Origin: Planctomycetaceae bacterium
Lineage (GTDB): Bacteria; Planctomycetota; Planctomycetia; Planctomycetales; Planctomycetaceae
Direction: 5' to 3'
DNA: 33,991 bases
Assembly (NCBI GenBank): GCA_029259845.1
Contig: JAJDEI010000169.1
Location: 1-33,991, forward strand
A program made the translations under genes and the position numbers. Below the pieces are notes generated by a model. That model saw nothing but the letters and a program-made list of their open reading frames with translations. It made no database searches and had not been told where the DNA came from. Each line of letters opens with the position of its first letter. Positions within the stretch are counted from its first letter, which is position 1. Shown piece by piece: positions 23,634 through 32,062 of this stretch.

Positions 23634-25550
23634 TCACGGTGCCGTCCCGGCGGCCACTTGTTCGAGACCGGGGGCCGCCTTGAAGGTCAGCACGGTTTCT
23701 CCCGTGTCGAGGTTCCACAGTCGGATCTCGCCGTCGTAACTGCCGCTCACCAGACGGGCGGTCGCCGGATGTGCCGCGATGGCGTACACCCAGTCGGTGT
23801 GCCCCTCGAACTTACGCACTTCCTTGCCGTCCTCACTGGTGTGCAGACGGACCGTTTTGTCGGCGCTGCAACTCACGAGCCGCCCGTCGGGCAGGGCGGC
23901 GACCTTGAATACGTCACTGCCGAACCCGCCGATTTCCCGCGTCTGAGCCGCCTTGTCGATCGTCCACAGCCGGATTTTCTTGTCCCGTCCCGCGGTGGCG
24001 ACCGTCTTGCCGTCCGGCAGGAACGCCACGCCGAACACCACGTCGCCGTGTTTGTTGAACGTCACCAGCGCGTCGCCGGTTGTGGTGTCGAACAGCTTGG
24101 ATGTCTTGTCGCGGCTGGCGGAGGCGATCTTCGATCCGTCCGGCGACCACGAAATATCCATCACCCAGTCGGCATGGTCTTCGATGACCGTCTGCTCTTC
24201 GCCGGTTTCAACGTCGAACAGCCGGATCGCGCGGTCTGCTCCGCAGGCGGCGAGCCGCGTGCCGTCCGGACTGAAGCTCGCCGCGAACATCGCATCGTCC
24301 GCGGTCACCAGATCGGCAACCACGGTCCCGTCGGACGCTTTGACGATCAGCACTTCGCCCATCTGGCCGGGCGTTCCCGCAGCGATCGCCATCCGGTCTC
24401 CGTCCGGATGGAAGTCGATATCCGAAATCCGCTCGGCAATGTTCCCGATGCGGCGGACCAGCGCCCCGTCGGACGTGTTCCACAACAGCACTTCATGGTA
24501 ACCGGAAGTCGCCAGCAGCGCTCCGTCCGGGCTGAACGCGACGGCCGTCACTGGGATGCTGACCTTGTAGGCCTCCGGCGCGGCCGGCTGTTGTTGCTTC
24601 GGCATGATGCGAATCAGCGTTTGATCCGGATCGACTCCTGCATCGAGCTTGGCCCCCAGGGCGACCCAACGTTTGATCAACGCGATCTGTTCGCCGGTAA
24701 GCGGGTCCGCATCCTTGGGCATCGATTCGTCCTCCACCAGCAGGCAGAGGTTGGAGAATTCACCATCACCCGGATCGACCACTGCTCCCGATTCGCCGCC
24801 CTTCATCAGACCGGAGTACGACGCCATGTTGAGCCGTCCTTTGGCCGTACGGGTGTTGTGACAGGCGACGCACCGCCGATTGAACACCGGCGCGATCTCC
24901 TCCCGAAACGAAACCCACTCGCCCGCTTCCCGAAGCACGCTTTCGACGGCCCGTTGTTTCGTCACCCAGGCGAGCGTCGTGTTTTCCAACTGATCTTCCG
25001 CGGCGGCGAGTTGCTGGCGGGTCTTGTCCAGACTGGCCGCCAGGGCATCGACCTTTGGCTGCGTCTCTTGCACGCCTGTTTTCGCAGTTGCGAGGGTCTG
25101 CTCGGTCGCCGCCACGGTCTTCGCCACCTCGTCCGCCTTCTTCGCCGCTTCTTCGGCCTTCTTGACGGCTTCTTCCGCCTGCTTCTGGGCGGCGGCGAGC
25201 GCCTTCTCCGCAGCGGCCCGCGCTTCGTCCGCTGCCGCTTTGGCCGCGACCGCCGCCTTGGCGGCCTCCTGCTGCTTGGGGAGGTTCTCTTCGTCCGCCT
25301 TCAAGGACTGCTCGGCCTTCTTGAGTTCGCGCCGCAGATCGAGCATCTCTCGGTCGAGTTGTTGGAGCTGTTCCGTTGCCGATTTCACCTGTTCGGCGGC
25401 AGCCGCGCGTTGTTCCTCAGCGGCGGCGGCATCGGATTTCAAAGCGTCCAACGCTGGTGCTGCCTGCGGCTCGTCCTCGGCGATTCCGCGCGAAGCAGCA
25501 AGCCCCATCAGAACGGCCATCAACAGCGGAAACTGGAATCGGTGCGGCAT
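23634..25550 (-). CDS. Exported coiled-coil / cytochrome (PSC1-type) / WD40 protein
   Basis: A 638-residue protein from the ATG at 25550, with GAGGT five bases upstream; the frame extends further but has no such site. Signal peptide 1-24 (FPLLMAVLMGLAASRGIAE). An Ala/Glu/Lys coiled coil covers about 32-205. A planctomycete PSC1-type c-haem motif C-VAC-H is at 227-231, with an RGRLN-type sequence and a late MPKDADPLTGEQIALIKRW. A WD40 propeller runs from about 325 to the end, with repeats such as VAFSPDGALLATSG, SWSPDGSKIASASRDKTSKLFD and SGSYDGEIRLWNLDTGE. It would act in the periplasm. This domain order is common in planctomycetes next to DUF1501/DUF1549 genes, but its biochemical role is not known. 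Confidence 0.9.
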   Translation of the reverse strand: MPHRFQFPLLMAVLMGLAASRGIAEDEPQAAPALDALKSDAAAAEEQRAAAAEQVKSATEQLQQLDREMLDLRRELKKAEQSLKADEENLPKQQEAAKAAVAAKAAADEARAAAEKALAAAQKQAEEAVKKAEEAAKKADEVAKTVAATEQTLATAKTGVQETQPKVDALAASLDKTRQQLAAAEDQLENTTLAWVTKQRAVESVLREAGEWVSFREEIAPVFNRRCVACHNTRTAKGRLNMASYSGLMKGGESGAVVDPGDGEFSNLCLLVEDESMPKDADPLTGEQIALIKRWVALGAKLDAGVDPDQTLIRIMPKQQQPAAPEAYKVSIPVTAVAFSPDGALLATSGYHEVLLWNTSDGALVRRIGNIAERISDIDFHPDGDRMAIAAGTPGQMGEVLIVKASDGTVVADLVTADDAMFAASFSPDGTRLAACGADRAIRLFDVETGEEQTVIEDHADWVMDISWSPDGSKIASASRDKTSKLFDTTTGDALVTFNKHGDVVFGVAFLPDGKTVATAGRDKKIRLWTIDKAAQTREIGGFGSDVFKVAALPDGRLVSCSADKTVRLHTSEDGKEVRKFEGHTDWVYAIAAHPATARLVSGSYDGEIRLWNLDTGETVLTFKAAPGLEQVAAGTAP

Positions 25551-25766
25551 GTCCGACCTCGTGGGAAGGAGAATCAAGCGGATGCAGGGGAGGGTGGGTC
25601 TGGAGTCAGGCCGCCAGCCGAACGGCCATGTTCCCAGCATCATGGACGCTGCGACGTCTGTCAACGCCGACGAGCAAACGGCCCGGCGCGCATGCAGGCA
25701 GCCGGCAGACATGTCCGCCGGCTGCGATCATTTTCAAGCCGCACACAGGACCGGGACGAGACCCGT

Positions 25767-25856
25767 TCAGTCCTTGCGGTGCCGGATCTTTGCCCGATTC
25801 CGCCGCTTCTTTCGACCGAGTTTCCGCCGCCCTTTGCCTGACTTCTTGGTTCCCAT
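25767..25856 (-). CDS. 29-residue strongly basic small protein
   Basis: ATG at 25856, TGA at 25767. The peptide starts MGTKKSGKGRRKLG and ends RAKIRHRKD; well over half of the residues are Lys or Arg, with no acidic residue except the last. GAGGAA lies 11 bases before the ATG. The basic pattern K-x-GRKKRR...RHRK recalls the tiny ribosomal proteins bTHX and the AURKAIP1/COX24 (mS38-like) group, so an rRNA-binding role is a reasonable guess. It is far too short for standard gene calling and lies alone between the WD40/cytochrome gene and a long spacer. Confidence 0.65.
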   Translation of the reverse strand: MGTKKSGKGRRKLGRKKRRNRAKIRHRKD

Positions 25857-26731
25857 CGCCTGTGCTGTTCCTCGTCTCGTGAAGGGTCTGCTTGCAATCG
25901 TCCTGAGGCCAGCATGCCATCCTATCAACCCCGTGCCATCGCAGCAACAGGCGTCTCAAGTTTGTTCGGGGCCAACGTTTTGTTGACGCGGGGGCACCTC
26001 ACCGACGTCGGCGGTCGCCGTTGGCTCCGGGCGAACAGCAATCCAGGATTCCCGTTAGCCCGGAGGCATCGCCGACGGCGAACCGCCGAAGATCCCCTCC
26101 CTTCGTGAAAACCACTTTCCCTTGGTTCGGTTTGCTCCGGGGACGGAGTGCGGCCCCACCCAAGACGTTCCGTGAACTCTGTCAAGTCTCTTTGTGTCCG
26201 GAATGTCATCAAGTTTCGCGATCCCGGATTCTCCGTTGTGAAGACAGGTCCCGGACGGGGAGAATGGAGTGATGGCCCACGGTTGGCCGCGCGACGCGAT
26301 TTTCGGTCATCCTCGGGAGACAGCATGAATCGAATTGACTGGCGGAGACGTTTGCGGGAACGGTTTCAGGCACCAACAGACAGGCTATCCCGCACGGGGT
26401 GCGAGACGTTCCCTTCCTTCAGGCGACTGATGAAATGGCAAACGGCACCCTGTTCCCCCAACCGGCGCCGCCAGTCAGTGATGCGCCGCAGACAACCGCA
26501 ACGATATCGCGCGGCCCGCTGACGCCCGTCGGTTGTGGTCCCCGTCGATCGTTTCGCCACGGGTGGCGGGGGCACGGCAAGGTTGTCCGGCCGTCGTGCC
26601 GCGTCGATCGCGGGGGCGGTGAGGCCGTCGAGGAGATCGTTCGTCGCCCCCGGTTTGGATCGGGAATCATGACCCCGCACCCCAACGAGCCCCCGCCACC
26701 CGTCGCCGTGTGCGGCTGTCGCCCCGCGTAT
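25857..26731. other. 875-bp spacer with no confirmed gene
   Basis: Contains a CCCGTTAGCCCGGAGGCATC stretch (26051 onwards) that looks like a dispersed spacer repeat. There is also an open frame of 65 codons starting at an ATG at 26325 with GGGAG upstream, but it is Arg-rich, has no recognisable fold and is not called as a gene. Nothing else was identified. The length leaves room for a non-coding RNA that cannot be recognised by eye. Confidence 0.4.
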
Positions 26732-28168
26732 TCACGATGCCAGCAGTTCGTTAATCACCTTGCCGTGCACGTCGGTCAGTCGGCGGTCGAGGCCGTTGTA
26801 GTACCACGTGAGCCGCTTGTGGTCGAAGCCCATCAGGTGCAGGACCGTTGCGTAGAAGTCCCACACCGTGACTGGGTTGATCTCCGCCCGCCGTCCAAAT
26901 TCATCGGTCGCCCCATAACTGACGCCGCCATTCACGCCGGCGCCCATCATCCAGCAGGTGAAGCCGTCCGGATTGTGGTCGCGTCCGGTGGTTCCCTCTT
27001 GATGCGTCGGCATGCGGCCAAACTCCGTCGTCCACAACACGAGCGTCTCGTCGAGCAGACCGCGCTGTTCGAGGTCGGTGAGCAGAGCGGCGGTCGGCTG
27101 GTCGAAGATCGGGCAGTGTCGTTCGTAGTCGGACTTGAGCGTCTTATGGGCGTCCCAGTTGAGCAGCCCGTCGACTCCGGAGGCCCGCGAAGCGCAGTAC
27201 AGGTTGACGTACCGCACGCCTCGCTCCAGCAGCCGCCGGGCGAGCAGGCAATTGCGCGCATAGCCCGCCTTGAGCGGGTTCGCATCGTCCGTGCCGTACG
27301 CCTGATGAATGGACTGCGGCTCTGAGGCCGTCTCCATCACCTCCGGGGCCGAGAGCTGCATGCGGGCCGCCAGTTCGTAGGCGGACATGCGTGCTCGCAG
27401 TTCCGTCAGATCCGGATGTGCGTCGGCGTGCCGCGCGTTCAAGAGATGCAGCAACTCCCGTGAGGCCCGCTCCTCATCCGCCGAAATCGCCGCCGGACGC
27501 TTGAGATTGCGGATCGGCTGTTGCGAACTGATGGCAATCCCCTGATGCCGCGCGGGGAGGAAGCCGTTGGACCAGTTGGCCTTGCCGTTGGGAGGCTCGC
27601 CGCGAATGTCGGGGATTGCCACGTAGGTCGGCAGATTCTCGTTGGCGCTGCCGAGTGCGTAACTCATCCAGGCCCCCGCACTGGGGAACCCCTCTTGCGG
27701 GTGCCCGGTGTTCATGAACACGCAACCCGGTCCGTGGGTGTTGGTTTTCGACGTCATCGAGTGCACAAAGGCGATCCGGTCGGCATGCTTCGCCATGTGC
27801 GGGAGCATGCTGCTGATCGGTTTGCCGGTCTCGCCTGCGGGAACGAAGTCCCAGGGGCTGCGCATCAGATTGCCGTTCTTCCCCTGAAAGGAGACGAAGT
27901 CCTCGGCCCCCGGCAGCGGCTGCCCGTGGTATTTCTCCAGCGACGGCTTGTGCTCCCACAGATCCATGTGGGACGCGGCTCCCGGACAGAATACCTGCAG
28001 CACCCGACGCGCCCGCGGCGGGAAGTGCGTCACGCCGGTCTGATGGGCCGCGGCTGTCTTTGCCGGCGCATCGGCCGCCAACAGATGGGCCAATCCCATC
28101 CCCGCCATCGCCGAATGGACGTCGCCGAGAAAACCGCGTCGATTGCTGGGAGGATTCTCGTGTATCAT
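26732..28168 (-). CDS. DUF1501 protein (sulfatase-like fold, Tat-type start)
   Basis: A 478-residue protein with a start resembling a Tat signal (SNRRGFLGDVHSAMAGMGLAHLLA). The alkaline-phosphatase-superfamily core typical of DUF1501 is present: RRVLQVFCPGAASHMDLWEHKP, SMLPHMAKHADRIAFVHSM, THGPGCVFMNTGHP, MSYALGSANENLPTYV, LLARRLLERGVRYVNLY, LVLWTTEFGRMPTHQ, GRDHNPDGFTCWMMGAGV. The ATG at 28168 has GAGAG upstream. It lies 57 bp after the DUF1549/DUF1553 gene. This pairing is one of the most repeated gene pairs in planctomycetes. It is predicted to be exported folded and has no established substrate. Confidence 0.95.
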   Translation of the reverse strand: MIHENPPSNRRGFLGDVHSAMAGMGLAHLLAADAPAKTAAAHQTGVTHFPPRARRVLQVFCPGAASHMDLWEHKPSLEKYHGQPLPGAEDFVSFQGKNGNLMRSPWDFVPAGETGKPISSMLPHMAKHADRIAFVHSMTSKTNTHGPGCVFMNTGHPQEGFPSAGAWMSYALGSANENLPTYVAIPDIRGEPPNGKANWSNGFLPARHQGIAISSQQPIRNLKRPAAISADEERASRELLHLLNARHADAHPDLTELRARMSAYELAARMQLSAPEVMETASEPQSIHQAYGTDDANPLKAGYARNCLLARRLLERGVRYVNLYCASRASGVDGLLNWDAHKTLKSDYERHCPIFDQPTAALLTDLEQRGLLDETLVLWTTEFGRMPTHQEGTTGRDHNPDGFTCWMMGAGVNGGVSYGATDEFGRRAEINPVTVWDFYATVLHLMGFDHKRLTWYYNGLDRRLTDVHGKVINELLAS

Positions 28169-28225
28169 CGTTCTCTCGTCATTGTCTCAACAAGGTCTGT
28201 CGGCCGGCCATCGTGCGGAATCCGA

Positions 28226-31165
28226 CTACTGGAGATAAACGAACTCATTCGCGTTCAACAACACGCGGCAAAACGCCGGCAGACCGTGCTGTTCGATCAG
28301 CCCCGCCGATGCCACGCGTTCCGCCGGGGCGGGGGGCCGCCCAAAGGCAAGGACGAATCCGTGCTCGGCCTGCGCGGAGGAGTCATCGGCACCGACATCC
28401 AATTCGATTCGCTCGGCGAGGGCAGCGGCCATGTCGAGCGTGAAACTGTGGTTCATCAGCGTGAGCGCCTGCAGCGGCGTCGTGGTGGCAGAGCGCCGCG
28501 GTGCTGCGAAGGCCGGGTCGGGACAGTCGAAATCGCTCATCAAATCGACCTGCGAGGCCCGCGCATTTTGGTGATAGACGGCCCGCCGATACGTCTCCGG
28601 ACCGTGCTTCTCCAGTGGGACATAGGTCGCCACATTGTCCTGCAGGTAACGGTACAGGCGGAATCCGGGTCCGCCCATCGCCGTGTCGAGATTGCCGGTG
28701 ATCTGCAGCATCGTGTCGCGAATCTCTTCGGCCGACAGACGCCGCGGGGGAAATCGCCACAACAGCCGGCTACCCGCATCGATCGACAAAGCCGCTTCTC
28801 TCGGGGCCGTTGATTGCTGGTACGTCTGCGACATCATGATCAACTTGTGCAACGGTTTGAGCCGCCACCCGAAACCGCCCTCCGCCTCCGGGGTGATGAG
28901 CCGCCGGGCGAGCCAGTCGAGCAACTGCGGATGCGTCGGCGGCTCGCCCATCGCTCCAAAATCGCTCGGCGTGGCGACGATGCCCGTGCCGAAGTGGTTT
29001 TGCCAGACGCGGTTGGTCAGGACGCGCGGCGACAATGGGTTGTGGGGATCGACGAGCCACTCCGCCAGCGCGGCCCGCGACTGTCCCGGGGTTGCCATCT
29101 CCGCAGACGGCGGAGCAACGTCTTTCAGCAGCGTCAGGCTCGCCGGAGTGACCGTATCACCCGGCTTTTGCGGGTCGCCGCCGACAAACACATGGAACGG
29201 ACCGGCGGGCCGCGTGAAACTGCCGACCCACCAGACCGGCAGGGCGGGGACCTGGGCGATTTGACGGTTGATCTCGCCCAACTGCTTTCGCAGATCGGAC
29301 AACTTGCGGCGCTGCTCTTTGGTGATGACCGCCTGTTCCAGCCGATAGCGCCGATGTGCCTCGTTGACCGGCTGACGATCGTGTGAATCGGCGACCGCTT
29401 TCCATTCCTCGCCGTCGGTCGACGTCTCGATACGATACTCACTCACGAATGCCGCGACGCCATTACTTCCGGCATCGCCCTTGCGATCGCTGGAAAAGGT
29501 GACGCGGCTGATCGTCTGCACATCGGCCAGTTCGATCGTCAGGTCCGGGGTGCTCGCAATCCACCGCGCGCCGAACCGGCCGTCGATGGTGAGGTCCGCG
29601 CTGTAGGCATCGGCAAAGTCCTGGGCGACGCGGCTGCGGCCAGTCGCCCGCCCACCGGCAGACGCTAACGCGACATTCCGCGAGTCTTCGCCGTCCGTCC
29701 AGACTTCAAACTCATCGACTCGGTAACCGCTGCGTGATCGGGGATCGTTCTCGGCTCCCTCAACGACCAACCGCACAAACTTCGCGGCCGTCGGCTCGAA
29801 CGTTTCTTCGGTCGACGTTCGCTGAAGCGGCGGGCGGGTCCAATGCTGTGCGATGTCGGCCGCCTTGGCGTCAGCCCGCTCCCCAATCGTCTTTTCGAAG
29901 ACGTTGATCTGCCCCTGCAGCTCGTCGCGGGATTTCGTGAGTGGGGCGAGTTGCTCGGTTCGTCGCTGTCGTTGCTCCGCCGTCCCGACTTCGCGGCTGC
30001 CGTGGGTCACACCGGCAAACGTTGCATACAGCGCGTAGTAGTCGGTCTGGTGAATCGGGTCGAACTTGTGATCGTGACAGCGGGCACAACCGACAGTGAG
30101 ACCGATGCACGCTTCCATCGTGCCCCGGATGATGTCGTCGATCGTGTTCGCCCGGATCTGAGCCGCCTGGGCCGGGTCCTGATTTCCAACGTCATCGTAC
30201 GGTCCACAAACCAGAAACGTCGTCGCCACCGCAACTGCCCGATCGTCGCCGCCGATCACGTCACCGGCGAGCTGCTCGCGCACAAACTGGTCGAACGGCT
30301 TGTCATCATTGAATGATCCGATGACATAGTCCCGGAACGGCCAGGCGTTGTTGATGATCTCGTTCCGCTCAAAGCCGCGGCTTTCTCCAAACCGGATGAC
30401 GTCCAGCCAGTGACGGCCCCACCGCTCGCCATAGTGGGGCGACTCCAGCAGCCGGTCGATCAGACGCTCCCATGCACCGGGGGCGTCGTCCGCCTCGAAA
30501 GCCGCCGTCTCTTCCGGGGTCGGCGGAAGACCGAGCAGGTCGTACGTTGCGCGGCGAATCAAATCCCGACGGCTCGCCTGCGACGACGGCTGCAAGCCCT
30601 TCTCTCTCAGTGTCGCAACGATGAACCGGTCTACCGGATGAGTCCGCCAATCGGCAGGCGCGTCGGGGACCTCCGGCGGATCAGCATCCGCCAGCGGTTG
30701 CAAGGACCACCACGACCCGTCCGCCAGCGACGGCTCCCTCAGGACGACCGCAGCGGGCCAGTCGGCTCCTCCCGCGATCCACCGCCGGAGCACGTCGCGC
30801 TGTGCGGCGGTGAGCGGGTCCCCCTCCTTGGGCATCTCCGGCGGCTCATTCTCATCCGCCGGTGTGACGATCTCCAACAGATAGCTCTCGTCCGGGCTCC
30901 CCGGGCTGAGCGCGCCGCTCTCCCGCAGGTCGGCGGCGGTCGCCAGCGACAGGTCCCCCTTCGCGTTGCCCGGCTTGTGGCACTTCAAGCAGTGGTGCTC
31001 GAGGATCGGACCGACCTGTTTCGCAAAGTCGATCTTCACAACGTCGACTTTCGCACCGTCGACTTTCACAACATCGGCATCGTCGGCTCGCCCCCGAACC
31101 GTTCCGCACGTCGTCAGCACGATGGCAATAAGAACCCGTGTCGACCGACAACCAAACACCCGCAT
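28226..31165 (-). CDS. PSC1 cytochrome / DUF1549 / discoidin-like / DUF1553 protein
   Basis: A 979-residue exported protein with a signal peptide (1-27) and GAGGT upstream of the ATG at 31165. After a short VVKVDGAKVDVVKID repeat comes a PSC1-type c-haem domain (C-LKC-H, 59-63; EMPKEGDPLTAAQRDVLRRW). DUF1549 follows (about 155-370; HPVDRFIVATL, YDLLGLPPTPEE, GERWGRHWLDV). Residues about 455-620 are discoidin/F5-8C-like (AKFVRLVVEGAENDP, RVDEFEVWT), inside the DUF1549-DUF1553 interval. DUF1553 covers about 695-975 (LAEWLVDPHNPLSPRVLTNRVW, PPRRLSAEEIRDTML, ALTLMNHSF). Redox activity on extracellular polysaccharide has been proposed for such proteins; that is not proven. First gene of a pair with DUF1501. 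Confidence 0.95.
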   Translation of the reverse strand: MRVFGCRSTRVLIAIVLTTCGTVRGRADDADVVKVDGAKVDVVKIDFAKQVGPILEHHCLKCHKPGNAKGDLSLATAADLRESGALSPGSPDESYLLEIVTPADENEPPEMPKEGDPLTAAQRDVLRRWIAGGADWPAAVVLREPSLADGSWWSLQPLADADPPEVPDAPADWRTHPVDRFIVATLREKGLQPSSQASRRDLIRRATYDLLGLPPTPEETAAFEADDAPGAWERLIDRLLESPHYGERWGRHWLDVIRFGESRGFERNEIINNAWPFRDYVIGSFNDDKPFDQFVREQLAGDVIGGDDRAVAVATTFLVCGPYDDVGNQDPAQAAQIRANTIDDIIRGTMEACIGLTVGCARCHDHKFDPIHQTDYYALYATFAGVTHGSREVGTAEQRQRRTEQLAPLTKSRDELQGQINVFEKTIGERADAKAADIAQHWTRPPLQRTSTEETFEPTAAKFVRLVVEGAENDPRSRSGYRVDEFEVWTDGEDSRNVALASAGGRATGRSRVAQDFADAYSADLTIDGRFGARWIASTPDLTIELADVQTISRVTFSSDRKGDAGSNGVAAFVSEYRIETSTDGEEWKAVADSHDRQPVNEAHRRYRLEQAVITKEQRRKLSDLRKQLGEINRQIAQVPALPVWWVGSFTRPAGPFHVFVGGDPQKPGDTVTPASLTLLKDVAPPSAEMATPGQSRAALAEWLVDPHNPLSPRVLTNRVWQNHFGTGIVATPSDFGAMGEPPTHPQLLDWLARRLITPEAEGGFGWRLKPLHKLIMMSQTYQQSTAPREAALSIDAGSRLLWRFPPRRLSAEEIRDTMLQITGNLDTAMGGPGFRLYRYLQDNVATYVPLEKHGPETYRRAVYHQNARASQVDLMSDFDCPDPAFAAPRRSATTTPLQALTLMNHSFTLDMAAALAERIELDVGADDSSAQAEHGFVLAFGRPPAPAERVASAGLIEQHGLPAFCRVLLNANEFVYLQ

Positions 31166-31815
31166 TGTGATACCTCGCGATCGTCCTGCACCTGTCCTGG
31201 CTCAGTCTCCAGCCTAGCATGCCACCGATGAGCCTGCATCCGCGAACTGCACCGCTGGAGACATTTCGGATTCTGAACGCGAACTGGACGTTTTTCGACA
31301 GATCGCAAAACGTTCGACAGAAGGAGATTCCCGGATTCGGGCGGATGAATCAGATCGCGGCGGACCCGCAGGAAATGATCCACACGACAACGGCGTCACA
31401 GTTTCGTTTCTTACGCAGGTTTCTGACGACGGGGGAGAACCGCGGAAGAATCCGAAGGCTCGGAAACAAGACGGGTGGCCCAGCCGGCACGGGACCGAGG
31501 GATTCGTCGGATTCGCCCGATTCGCCCGATTCGCGGTTCCCTGGCTTCAACCGCGAATCACGCGAATGCGACGAATGAAACTTCTCGTCCTTGCAGGCGA
31601 GGCCGCCTTCCTTCCGTGACTTCCGTGACTTCCGTGCGTTCCGTGGTTCCGGTCTTCTGTCTTTGGTTGCGGCCAGACGCTGCGCTGCGGACGTCCGTCC
31701 GATCCGCGTCATCAGCGGTCAATTCGTTCCGGTGACTCCGTCTTTGCGATTCCGGGGGACTCGCATCGGATTCTTGAAACTTCCCCGTTATATTCTGAGT
31801 CAATGACGCCTGAGG
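31166..31815. repeat. 650-bp spacer with two 9-bp tandem arrays
   Basis: No convincing gene. Four GATTCGYCS units lie at 31501-31536 (GATTCGTCG, GATTCGCCC twice, GATTCGCGG), and TTCCGTGAC twice, TTCCGTGCG and TTCCGTGG at 31612-31646. Between them lies AACCGCGAATCACGCGAATG (31549-31568), a word I recognise from other planctomycete spacers. Because nine is a multiple of three, the arrays produce open frames on both strands that look like proteins but are not. Confidence 0.7.
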
Positions 31816-32032
31816 GAGTACTCAGGGTGCATCCGTTCGATCGTGGTGCTTGCCCATTTCCGGGTGGCCGGGGCGCGATTGAGACAACGAAAACTGTCCT
31901 CATTCCGAACGCGGGGGCCGTGGCGCGGTTCGTTCGCCGTCCACAGCCCCAGGGTTCTGCGCGAGTCGCCAATCGGCGATTCAGATCGCCCCAGCCACCC
32001 CACCATTGAGCGGTTGCACTCCGAGTACTCAT
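31816..32032 (+). mobile_element. MITE-like element, copy 2, with 9-bp flanking direct repeats
   Basis: The flanks are GAGTACTCA at 31816-31824 and 32024-32032. Core ends are AGGGTGCATCCGTTCGAT on the left and the complement of GGAGTGCAACCGCTCAAT on the right, so they are imperfect inverted repeats. The core is inverted relative to copy 1 (8850-9069), and both are 200-210 bp long. Copy 2 lies 30 bp before the start of the next gene and may contribute its promoter region. Confidence 0.8.
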
Positions 32033-32062
32033 GTCAATCACCTGTCGCCCAGGAGCCCCGCA

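Noticed and set aside
23658..25841. Plus-strand open frame of 727 codons opposite the WD40/cytochrome gene
   Set aside because: Complement of a gene with clear signal peptide, haem motif and WD40 repeats; the product has no recognisable fold.
26325..26522. 65-codon frame with ATG and GGGAG upstream in the long spacer
   Set aside because: Arg/Pro/Gln-rich low-complexity product with no recognisable motif; comparative data would be needed to believe it.
31501..31646. Possible CRISPR-like repeat array
   Set aside because: Units are 9 bp, directly tandem and without spacers.
31350..31712. Minus-strand frame with RKSRKSRK and GESGESDES repeats
   Set aside because: Produced by the two 9-bp tandem DNA arrays, which stay in frame by length alone.
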